Source: Parapristionchus giblindavisi (lineage: Eukaryota; Nematoda; Chromadorea; Rhabditida; Diplogasteridae). Taken from it: DNA of 64,000 nucleotides. Positions within the stretch are counted from its first letter, which is position 1. Every line of letters starts with the position of its first letter. Below the pieces are notes generated by a model. The model was not told the origin of the DNA, searched no databases, and saw only the letters and a list, made by a program, of their open reading frames with translations. Shown one piece after another: positions 28,001-39,692 of this stretch. Both the position numbers and the translations under genes were made by a program. The DNA lies in the NCBI GenBank assembly GCA_943737045.1, contig CALSFV010000006.1, forward strand, positions 1,240,001-1,304,000, in the 5' to 3' direction.

Positions 28001-30873
28001 GAAAGAATCGGTCTGAAACAATAGATATATAATTAAATCCATTATTTTCGTCTTCATCACAAATACAGTATCATAATACGATACAGTACTGAGAGAAGAT
28101 TTAAGATTAAAATCACAACAACACGTAAACATCTTTATTCGATATCGGTCAATCAATAATTCACTGCATTACCTTGTGGAGTTTACATCGCTGTAGACCA
28201 ATCAATATGAGGAGCGAAGGCCTCATACTTCTGGAAAGAATCGGTCTGAAACAATAGATATATAATTAAATCCATTATTTTCGTCTTCATCACAAATACA
28301 GTATCATAATACGATACAGTACTGAGAGAAAATCAAAGATTAAAATCACAACAACACGTAAACATCTTTATTCGATATCGGTCAATCAATAATTCACTGC
28401 ATTACCTTGTGGAGTTTACATCGCAATAATTCACTGTATTACCTAGTTTACATCGCTGCAGACCAATCAATATGATGCGTGAAGGCCTCATACTTCTGGA
28501 AAGAATCGGTCTGAAACAATAGATATATAATTAAATCCATTATTTTCGTCTTCATCACAAATACAGTATCATAATACGATACAGTACTGAGAGAAGATCA
28601 AAGATTAAAATCACAACAACAGGTAAACATCTTTATTCGATATCGGTCAATCAATAATTCACTGTATTACCTTGTGGAGTTTACATCGCTGTAGACCAAT
28701 CAATATGATGCGTGAAGGCCTCATACTTCTGGAAAGAATCGGTCTGAAACAATAGATATATAATTAAATCCATTATTTTCGTCTTCATCACAAATACAGT
28801 ATCATAATACGATACAGTACTGAGAAAAGATCAAAGATTAAAATCACAACAACACGTAAACATCTTTATTCGATATCGGTCAATCAATAATTCACTATAT
28901 TACTTTGTGGAGTTTACATCGCTGTAGACCAATCAATATGATGCGTGAAGGCCTCATACTTCTGGAAAGAATCGGTCTGAAACAATAGATATATAATTAA
29001 ATCCATTATTTTCGTCTTCATCACAAATACAGTATCATAATACGATACAGTACTGAGAGAAGATTTAAGATTAAAATCACAACAACACGTAAACATCTTT
29101 ATTCGATATCGGTCAATCAATAATTCACAGCATTACCTTGTGGAGTTTACATCGCAATAATTCACTGTATTACCTAGTTTACATCGCTGTAGACCAATCA
29201 ATATGATGCGTGAAGGCCTCATACTTCTGGAAAGAATCGGTCTGAAACAATAGATATATAATTAAATCCATTATTTTCGTCTTCATCACAAATACAGTAT
29301 CATAATACGATACAGTACTGAGAGAAGATCAAAGAATACAATCACAACAACACATAAACATATTTATTCGGTATTGGTCAATCAATAATTCACTGTATTA
29401 CCTTGTGGAGTTTACATCGCTGTAGACCAATCAATATGATGCGTGAAGGCCTCATACTTCTGGAAAGAATCGGTCTGAAACAATAGATATATAATTAAAT
29501 CCATTATTTTCGTCTTCATCACAAATACAGTATCATATTACGATACAGTACTGAGAGAAGATCAAAGATTAAAATCACAACAACAGGTAAACATCTTTAT
29601 TCGATATCGGTCAATCAATAATTCACTGCATTACCTTGTGGAGTTTACATCGCAATAATTCACTGTATTACCTAGTTTACATCGCTGCAGACCAATCAAT
29701 ATGATGCGTGAAGGCCTCATACTTCTGGAAAGAATCGGTCTGAAACAATAGATATATAATTAAATCCATTATTTTCGTCTTCATCACAAATACAGTATCA
29801 TAATACGATACAGTACTGAGAGAAGATCAAAGATTAAAATCACAACAACAGGTAAACATCTTTATTCGATATCGGTCAATCAATAATTCACTGTATTACC
29901 TTGTGGAGTTTACATCGCTGTAGACCAATCAATATGATGCGTGAAGGCCTCATACTTCTGGAAAGAATCGGTCTGAAACAATAGATATATAATTAAATCC
30001 ATTATTTTCGTCTTCATCACAAATACAGTATCATAATACGATACAGTACTGAGAAAAGATCAAAGATTAAAATCACAACAACACGTAAACATCTTTATTC
30101 GATATCGGTCAATCCATAATTCACTGTATTACTTTGTGGAGTTTACATCGCTGTAGACCAATCAATATGATGCGTGAAGGCCTCATACTTCTGGAAAGAA
30201 TCGGTCTGAAACAATAGATATATAATTAAATCCATTATTTTCGTCTTCATCACAAATACAGTATCATAATACGATACAGTACTGAGAGAAGATTTAAGAT
30301 TAAAATCACAACAACACGTAAACATCTTTATTCGATATCGGTCAATCAATAATTCACTGCATTACCTTGTGGAGTTTACATCGCTGTAGACCAATCAATA
30401 TGAGGAGCGAAGGCCTCATACTTCTGGAAAGAATCGGTCTGAAACAATAGATATATAATTAAATCCATTATTTTCGTCTTCATCACAAATACAGTATCAT
30501 AATACGATACAGTACTGAGAGAAGATTTCAGATTAAAATCACAACAACACGTAAACATCTTTATTCGATATCGGTCAATCAATAATTCACTGCATTACCT
30601 TGTGGAGTTTACATCGCAATAATTCACTGTATTACCTAGTTTACATCGCTGCAGACCAATCAATATGATGCGTGAAGGCCTCATACTTCTGGAAAGAATC
30701 GGTCTGAAACAATAGATATATAATTAAATCCATTATTTTCGTCTTCATCACAAATACAGTATCATAATACGATACAGTACTGAGAGAAGATCAAAGAATA
30801 CAATCACAACAACACATAAACATATTTATTCGGTATCGGTCAATCAATAATTCACTGTATTACCTTGTGGAGT
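25026..30873. repeat. 2,924 bp 12-mer HOR, two near-identical copies
   Basis: Copies are 25026-27949 and 27950-30873, with eight 233 bp and four 265 bp monomers each. Matching private variants at exactly 2,924 bp are GAGAGAAAATC (near 25401 and 28325), GGTATTGGTC (26446 and 29370), ATATTACGAT (near 26611 and 29535), CACTATATTAC and CACAGCATTACC. I noticed very few differences: GTCAATCCATAA near 30110 and GATTTCAGATT near 30524 exist only in the second copy. The first 964 bp resemble the start of the 2,691 bp unit, so the two HORs share ancestry. Confidence 0.92.
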
Positions 30874-31106
30874 TTACATCGCTGTAGACCAATCAATATG
30901 ATGCGTGAAGGCCTCATACTTCTGGAAAGAATCGGTCTGAAACAATAGATATATAATTAAATCCATTATTTTCGTCTTCATCACAAATACAGTATCATAA
31001 TACGATACAGTACTGAGAGAAGATTTAAGATTAAAATCACAACAACACGTAAACATCTTTATTCGATATCGGTCAATCAATAATTCACTGTATTACTTTG
31101 TGGAGT
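30874..31106. repeat. Representative 233 bp monomer with internal map
   Basis: This copy serves as a reference; positions here are counted from its first base. A CCAAT pentamer lies at 16-20, inside the first CAATCAATA box (17-25). The palindrome AGGCCT is at 36-41. TTCTGGAA (an inverted TTC/GAA pair) is at 47-54, TATATAA at 77-83 and AGTACT at 136-141. A two-base variable site at 152-153 is TT here and CA in most other copies. Position 191 is C or G depending on array domain, and GATATC is at 192-197. A second CAATCAATA box is at 201-209. The span from 206 into base 9 of the next monomer is the 37 bp segment that is duplicated in long monomers. Neither 233 nor 265 is a multiple of three, so no reading frame can run through successive monomers. 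Confidence 0.95.
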
Positions 31107-34100
31107 TTACATCGCTGTAGACCAATCAATATGATGCGTGAAGGCCTCATACTTCTGGAAAGAATCGGTCTGAAACAATAGATATATAATTAAATCCATT
31201 ATTTTCGTCTTCATCACAAATACAGTATCATAATACGATACAGTACTGAGAGAAGATTTAAGATTAAAATCACAACAACACGTAAACATCTTTATTCGAT
31301 ATCGGTCAATCAATAATTCACTGCATTACCTTGTTCAGTTTACATCGCAATAATTCACTGTATTACCTAGTTTACATCGCTGTAGACCAATCAATATGAT
31401 GCGTGAAGGCCTCATACTTCTGGAAAGAATCGGTCTGAAACAATAGATATATAATTAAATCCATTATTTTCGTCTTCATCACAAATACAGTATCATAATA
31501 CGATACAGTACTGAGAGAAGATTTAAGATTAAAATCACAACAACACGTAAACATCTTTATTCGATATCGGTCAATCAATAATTCACTGCATTACCTTGTG
31601 GAGTTTACATCGCAATAATTCACTGTATTACCTAGTTTACATCGCTGTAGACCAATCAATATGATGCGTGAAGGCCTCATACTTCTGGAAAGAATCGGTC
31701 TGAAACAATAGATATATAATTAAATCCATTATTTTCGTCTTCATCACAAATACAGTATCATAATACGATACAGTACTGAGAGAAGATCAAAGAATACAAT
31801 CACAACAACACATAAACATATTTATTCGGTATCGGTCAATCAATAATTCACTGTATTACCTTGTGGAGTTTACATCGCTGTAGACCAATCAATATGATGC
31901 GTGAAGGCCTCATACTTCTGGAAAGAATCGGTCTGAAACAATAGATATATAATTAAATCCATTATTTTCGTCTTCATCACAAATACAGTATCATAATACG
32001 ATACAGTACTGAGAGAAGATTTAAGATTAAAATCACAACAACACGTAAACATCTTTATTCGATATCGGTCAATCAATAATTCACTGCATTACCTTGTGGA
32101 GTTTACATCGCAATAATTCACTGTATTACCTAGTTTACATCGCTGTAGACCAATCAATATGATGCGTGAAGGCCTCATACTTCTGGAAAGAATCGGTCTG
32201 AAACAATAGATATATAATTAAATCCATTATTTTCGTCTTCATCACAAATACAGTATCATAATACGATACAGTACTGAGAGAAGATTTAAGATTAAAATCA
32301 CAACAACACGTAAACATCTTTATTCGATATCGGTCAATCAATAATTCACTGCATTACCTTGTGGAGTTTACATCGCAATAATTCACTGTATTACCTAGTT
32401 TACATCGCTGTAGACCAATCAATATGATGCGTGAAGGCCTCATACTTCTGGAAAGAATCGGTCTGAAACAATAGATATATAATTAAATCCATTATTTTCG
32501 TCTTCATCACAAATACAGTATCATAATACGATACAGTACTGAGAGAAGATTTAAGATTAAAATCACAACAACACGTAAACATCTTTATTCGATATCGGTC
32601 AATCAATAATTCACTGCATTACCTTGTGGAGTTTACATCGCAATAATTCACTGTATTACCTAGTTTACATCGCTGTAGACCAATAAATATGATGCGTGAA
32701 GGCCTCATACTTCTGGAAAGAATCGGTCTGAAACAATAGATATATAATTAAATCCATTATTTTCGTCTTCATCACAAATACAGTATCATAATACGATACA
32801 GTACTGAGAGAAGATTTAAGATTAAAATCACAACAACACGTAAACATCTTTATTCGATATCGGTCAATCAATAATTCACTGCATTACCTTGTGGAGTTTA
32901 CATCGCAATAATTCACTGTATTACCTAGTTTACATCGCTGTAGACCAATCAATATGATGCGTGAAGGCCTCATACTTCTGGAAAGAATCGGTCTGAAACA
33001 ATAGATATATAATTAAATCCATTATTTTCGTCTTCATCACAAATACAGTATCATAATACGATACAGTACTGAGAGAAGATCAAAGAATACAATCACAACA
33101 ACACATAAACATATTTATTCGGTATCGGTCAATCAATAATTCACTGTATTACCTTGTGGAGTTTACATCGCTGTAGACCAATCAATATGATGCGTGAAGG
33201 CCTCATACTTCTGGAAAGAATCGGTCTGAAACAATAGATATATAATTAAATCCATTATTTTCGTCTTCATCACAAATACAGTATCATAATACGATACAGT
33301 ACTGAGAGAAGATTTAAGATTAAAATCACAACAACACGTAAACATCTTTATTCGATATCGGTCAATCAATAATTCACTGCATTACCTTGTGGAGTTTACA
33401 TCGCAATAATTCACTGTATTACCTAGTTTACATCGCTGTAGACCAATCAATATGATGCGTGAAGGCCTCATACTTCTGGAAAGAATCGGTCTGAAACAAT
33501 AGATATATAATTAAATCCATTATTTTCGTCTTCATCACAAATACAGTATCATAATACGATACAGTACTGAGAGAAGATCAAAGAATACAATCACAACAAC
33601 ACATAAACATATTTATTCGGTATCGGTCAATCAATAATTCACTGTATTACCTTGTGGAGTTTACATCGCTGTAGACCAATCAATATGATGCGTGAAGGCC
33701 TCATACTTCTGGAAAGAATCGGTCTGAAACAATAGATATATAATTAAATCCATTATTTTCGTCTTCATCACAAATACAGTATCATAATACGATACAGTAC
33801 TGAGAGAAGATTTAAGATTAAAATCACAACAACACGTAAACATCTTTATTCGATATCGGTCAATCAATAATTCACTGCATTACCTTGTGGAGTTTACATC
33901 GCAATAATTCACTGTATTACCTAGTTTACATCGCTGTAGACCAATCAATATGATGCGTGAAGGCCTCATACTTCTGGAAAGAATCGGTCTGAAACAATAG
34001 ATATATAATTAAATCCATTATTTTCGTCTTCATCACAAATACAGTATCACAATACGATACAGTACTGAGAGAAGATCAAAGAATACAATCACAACAACAC

Positions 34101-34857
34101 ATAAACATATTCATTCGGTATCGGTCAATCAATAATTCACTGTATTACCTTGTGGAGTTTACATCGCTGTAGACCAATCAATATGATGCGTGAAGGCCTC
34201 ATACTTCTGGAAAGAATCGGTCTGAAACAATAGATATATAATTAAATCCATTATTTTCGTCTTCATCACAAATACAGTATCATAATACGATACAGTACTG
34301 AGAGAAGATTTAAGATTAAAATCACAACAACACGTAAACATCTTTATTCGATATCGGTCAATCAATAATTCACTGGATTACCTTGTGGAGTTTACATCGC
34401 TGTAGACCAATCAATATGATGCGTGAAGGCCTCATACTTCTGGAAAGAATCGGTCTGAAACAATAGATATATAATTAAATCCATTATTTTCGTCTTCATC
34501 ACAAATACAGTATCATAATACGATACAGTACTGAGAAAAGATCAAAGATTAAAATCAGAACAACAGGTAAACATCTTTATTCGATATCGGTCAATCAATA
34601 ATTCACTGGATTACCTTGTGGAGTTTACATCGCTGTAGACCAATCAATATGATGCGTGAAGGCCTCATACTTCTGGAAAGAATCGGTCTGAAACAATAGA
34701 TATATAATTAAATCCATTATTTTCGTCTTCATCACAAATACAGTATCATAATACGATACAGTACTGAGAAAAGATCAAAGATTAAAATCACAACAACACG
34801 TAAACATCTTTATTCGATATCGGTCAATCAATAATTCACTGTATTGCTTTGTGGAGT
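30874..34857. repeat. 498 bp dimer HOR with a run of long monomers
   Basis: Monomers start at 30874, 31107, 31372, 31637, 31870, 32135, 32400, 32665, 32930, 33163, 33428, 33661, 33926, 34159, 34392 and 34625. The 265+233 dimer recurs at 31372, 32665, 33163 and 33661. Between 31870 and 32929 there are at least three long monomers directly in series, the simplest pattern in the window. In the dimer the 233 bp partner carries AATACAATCAC, CACATAAAC and TTCGGTATCGG, while the long partner carries the TTTAAG variant. From 34392 the pattern changes to GGATTACC monomers. Confidence 0.88.
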
Positions 34858-37011
34858 TTACATCGCTGTAGACCAATCAATATGATGCGTGAAGGCCTCA
34901 TACTTCTGGAAAGAATCGGTCTGAAACAATAGATATATAATTAAATCCATTATTTTCGTCTTCATCACAAATACAGTATCATAATACGATACAGTACTGA
35001 GAGAAGATTTAAGATTAAAATCACAACAACACGTAAACATCTTTATTCGATATCGGTCAATCAATAATTCACTGCATTACCTTGTGGAGTTTACATCGCT
35101 GTAGACCAATCAATATGAGGAGCGAAGGCCTCATACTTCTCGAAAGACTCGGTCTGAAACAATAGATATATAATTAAATCCGTTATTTTCGTCTTCATCA
35201 CAAATACAGTATCATAATACGATACAGTACTGAGAGAAGATCAAAGAATACAATCACAACAACACATAAACATATTTATTCGGTATCGGTCAATCAATAA
35301 TTCACTGTATTACCTTGTGGAGTTTACATCGCTGTAGACCAATCAATATGATGCGTGAAGCCTCATACTTCTGGAAAGAATCGGTCTGAAACAATAGATA
35401 TATATTTAAATCCATTATTTTCGTCTTCATCACAAATACAGTATCATAATACGATACAGTACTGAGAAAAGATCAAAGATTAAAATCACAACAACACGTA
35501 AACATCTTTATTCGATATCGGTCAATCAATAATTCACTGTATTACTTTGTGGAATTTACATCGCTGTAGACCAATCAATATGATGCGTGAAGGCCTCATA
35601 CTTTTGGAAAGAATCGGTCTGAAACAATAGATATATAATTAAATCCATTATTTTCGTCTTCATCACAAATACAGTATCATAATACGATACAGTACTGAGA
35701 GAAGATCAAAGATTAAAATCATAACAACAGGTAAACATCTTTATTCGATATCGGTCAATCAATAATTCACTGTATTACCTTGTGGAGTTTACATCGCTGT
35801 AGACCAATCAATATGATGCGTGAAGGCCTCATACTTCTGGAAAGAATCTTTCTGAAACAATAGATATATAATTAAATCCATTATTTTCGTCTTCATCACA
35901 AATACAGTATCATAATACGATACAGTACTGAGAGAAGATTTAAGATTAAAATCACAACAACACGTAAACATCTTTATTCGATATCGGTCAATCAATAATT
36001 CACTGTATTACCTTGTGGAGTTTACATCGCTGTAGACCAATCAATATGATGCGTGAAGGCCTCATACTTCTGGAAAGAATCTTTCTGAAACAATAGATAT
36101 ATAATTAAATCCATTATTTTCGTCTTCATCACAAATACAGTATCATAATACGATACAGTACTGAGAGAAGATTTAAGATTAAAATCACAACAACACGTAA
36201 ACATCTTTATTCGATATCGGTCAATCACTAATTCACTGCATTACCTTGTGGAGTTTACATCGCAATAATTCACTGTATTACCTAGTTTACATCGCTGTAG
36301 ACCAATCAATATGATGCGTGAAGGCCTCATACTTCTGGAAAGAATCGGTCTGAAACAATAGATATATAATTAAATCCATTATTTTCGTCTTCATCACAAA
36401 TACAGTATCATAATACGATACAGTACTGAGAGAAGATTTAAGATTAAAATCACAACAACACAAAAACATCTTTATTCGGTATCGGTCAATCAAAAATTCA
36501 CTGCATTACCTTGTGGAGTTTACATCGCTGTAGACCAATCAATATGAGGAGTGAAGGCCTCATGCTTCTCGAAAGACTCGGTCTGAAACAATAGATATAT
36601 AATTAAATCCATTATATTCGTCTTCATCACAAATAGAGTATCATTATACGATACAGTACTGAGATAAGATCAAAGATCACAACAACACATAAACATCTTT
36701 ATTCGGTATCGGTCAATCAAAAATTCACTGCATTACCTTGTGGAGTTTACATCGCAATAATTCACTGTATTACCTAGTTTACATCGCTGTAGACCAATCA
36801 ATATGATGCGTGAAGGCCTCATACTTCTGGAAAGAATCGGTCTGAAACAATAGATATATAATTAAATCCATTATTTTCGTCTTCATCACAAATACAGTAT
36901 CATAATACGATACAGTACTGAGAAAAGATCAAAGATTAAAAGCACAACAACACGTAAACATCTTTATTCGATATCGGTCAATCAATAATTCACTGTATTA
37001 CTTTGTGGAGT
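34858..37011. repeat. Degenerate transition zone between array domains
   Basis: This is the most diverged part of the window. The monomer at 35324 lost a base (GTGAAGCCTC near 35358, length 232) and has TATATATTTAAATCC near 35398. Others carry GGAATTTACA, CTTTTGGAAAG, and GAATCTTTCTG (twice, near 35845 and 36078, a tandem 233 bp duplication). The monomer at 36520 is 259 bp instead of 265 because TAAAAT is missing near 36675, and it also has CTCATGCTTC, TTATATTCG, AATAGAGTATCATTATAC and GAGATAAG. CAAAAATTCAC appears at about 36491 and 36717. Divergence is a general property of array edges and of regions escaping homogenisation. Confidence 0.88.
36520..36778. repeat. Most diverged monomer, 259 bp with 6 bp deletion
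   Basis: A long-class monomer that lacks six bases (TAAAAT) between CAAAGA and CACAAC near 36675. It carries about ten further private differences, including GAGGAGTG, CTCATGCTTC, ATTATATTCG, AATAGAGTATC, ATTATACG and GAGATAAG. It is not repeated elsewhere in the window, unlike most variants. It looks like an old copy that has not been overwritten by exchange. Confidence 0.9.
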
Positions 37012-38272
37012 TTACATCGCTGTAGACCAATCAATATGATGCGTGAAGGCCTCATACTTCTGGAAAGAATCGGTCTGAAACAATAGATATATAATTAAAT
37101 CCATTATTTTCGTCTTCATCACAAATACAGTATCATAATACGATACAGTACTGAGAGAAGATTTAAGATTAAAATCACAACAACACGTAAACATCTTTAT
37201 TGGATATCGGTCAATCAATAATTCACTGCATTACCTTGTGGAGTTTACATCGCAATAATTCACTGTATTACCTAGTTTACATCGCTGTAGACCAATCAAT
37301 ATGATGCGTGAAGGCCTCATACTTCTGGAAAGAATCGGTCTGAAACAATAGATATATAATTAAATCCATTATTTTCGTCTTCATCACAAATACAGTATCA
37401 TAATACGATACAGTACTGAGAGAAGATTTAAGATTAAAATCACAACAACACGTAAACATTTTTATTGGATATCGGTCAATCAATAATTCACTGCATTACC
37501 TTGTGGAGTTTACATCGCAATAATTCACTGTATTACCTAGTTTACATCGCTGTAGACCAATCAATATGATGCGTGAAGGCCTCATACTTCTGGAAAGAAT
37601 CGGTCTGAAACAATAGATATATAATTAAATCCATTATTTTCGTCTTCATCACAAATACAGTATCATAATACGATACAGTACTGAGAGAAGATCAAAGAAT
37701 ACAATCACAACAACACATAAACATATTTATTCGGTATCGGTCAATCAATAATTCACTGTATTACCTTGTGGAGTTTACATCGCTGTAGACCAATCAATAT
37801 GATGCGTGAAGGCCTCATACTTCTGGAAAGAATCGGTCTGAAACAATAGATATATAATTAAATCCATTATTTTCGTCTTCATCACAAATACAGTATTATA
37901 ATACGATACAGTACTGAGAAAAGATCAAAGATTAAAATCACAACAACACGTAAACATCTTTATTCGATATCGGTCAATCAATAATTCACTGTATTACTTT
38001 GTGGAGTTTACATCGCTGTAGACCAATCAATATGATGGTTGAAGGCCTCATACTTCTGGAAAGAATCGGTCTGAAACAATAGATATATAATTAAATCCAT
38101 TATTTTCGTCTTCATCACAAATACAGTATCATAATACGATACAGTACTGAGAGAAGATTTAAGATTAAAATCACAACAACACGTAAACATCTTTATTGGA
38201 TATCGGTCAATCAATAATTCACTGCATTACCTTGTGGAGTTTACATCGCAATAATTCACTGTATTACCTAGT

Positions 38273-38500
38273 TTACATCGCTGTAGACCAATCAATATGA
38301 TGCGTGAAGGCCTCATACTTCTGGAAAGAATCGGTCTGAAACAATAGATATATAATTAAATCCATTATTTTCGTCTTCATCACAAATACAGTATCATAAT
38401 ACGATACAGTACTGAGAGAAGATCAAAGAATACAATCACAACAACACATAAACATATTTATTCGGTATCGGTCAATCAATAATTCACTGTATTACCTAGT
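38273..38500. repeat. 228 bp monomer lacking TGTGG (first copy)
   Basis: At its right end this short monomer reads ACTGTATTACCTAGTTTACATCGCTG, here split for clarity as ACTGTATTACCT then AGTTTACATCGCTG, with no TGTGG between. That is the junction normally found only in the second, derived copy of the duplicated segment in long monomers. Its length is 265 minus 37, as expected if the first copy of the duplication was lost and the second kept. Confidence 0.92.
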
Positions 38501-39464
38501 TTACATCGCTGTAGACCAATCAATATGATGCGTGAAGGCCTCATACTTCTGGAAAGAATCGGTCTGAAACAATAGATATATAATTAAATCCATTATTTTC
38601 GTCTTCATCACAAATACAGTATCATAATACGATACAGTACTGAGAAAAGATCAAAGATTAAAATCACAACAACACGTAAACATCTTTATTCGATATCGGT
38701 CAATCAATAATTCACTGTATTACTTTGTGGAGTTTACATCGCTGTAGACCAATCAATATGATGCGTGAAGTCCTCATACTTCTGGAAAGAATCGGTCTGA
38801 AACAATAGATATATAATTAAATCCATTATTTTCGTCTTCATCACAAATACAGCATCATAATACGATACAGTACTGAGAGAAGATCAAAGATTAAAATCAC
38901 AACAACAGGTAAACATCTTTATTCGATATCGGTCAATCAATAATTCACTGTATTACCTTGTGGAGTTTACATCGCTGTAGACCAATCAATATGATGCGTG
39001 AAGGCCTCATACTTCTGGAAAGAATCGGTCTGAAACAATAGATATATAATTAAATCCATTATTTTCGTCTTCATCACAAATACAGTATCATAATACGATA
39101 CAGTACTGAGAAAAGATCAAAGATTAAAATCACAACAACACGTAAACATCTTTATTCGATATCGGTCAATCAATAATTCACTGTATTACTTTGTGGAGTT
39201 TACATCGCTGTAGACCAATCAATATGATGCGTGAAGGCCTCATACTTCTGGAAAGAATCGGTCTGAAACAATAGATATATAATTAAATCCATTATTTTCG
39301 TCTTCATCACAAATACAGTATCATAATACGATACAGTACTGAGAGAAGATTTAAGATTAAAATCACAACAACACGTAAACATCTTTATTGGATATCGGTC
39401 AATCAATAATTCACTGCATTACCTTGTGGAGTTTACATCGCAATAATTCACTGTATTACCTAGT

Positions 39465-39692
39465 TTACATCGCTGTAGACCAATCAATATGATGCGTGAA
39501 GGCCTCATACTTCTGGAAAGAATCGGTCTGAAACAATAGATATATAATTAAATCCATTATTTTCGTCTTCATCACAAATACAGTATCATAATACGATACA
39601 GTACTGAGAGAAGATCAAAGAATACAATCACAACAACACATAAACATATTTATTCGGTATCGGTCAATCAATAATTCACTGTATTACCTAGT
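39465..39692. repeat. 228 bp monomer lacking TGTGG (second copy)
   Basis: Same structure as the monomer at 38273, placed exactly 1,192 bp downstream inside the second pentamer. The two are most simply copies of one event multiplied by block duplication. Confidence 0.92.

Noticed and set aside
30932..30945. RNA polymerase III B box at GGTCTGAAAC
   Set aside because: Two mismatches at conserved positions of GWTCRANNC, and no matching A box at a suitable distance, so there is no support for a SINE or tRNA-derived origin.
30970..31000. Hammerhead ribozyme core on the minus strand (GTGATGAAGACGAAAATA)
   Set aside because: TGATGA and GAAA are present, but the essential core C is replaced by G and there is no room for a stem II. 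Variants also break the GAAA (GTCGTC copies).
30874..31106. Named insect or mollusc satellite
   Set aside because: I do not recognise the monomer, and a name without a database search would be a guess.
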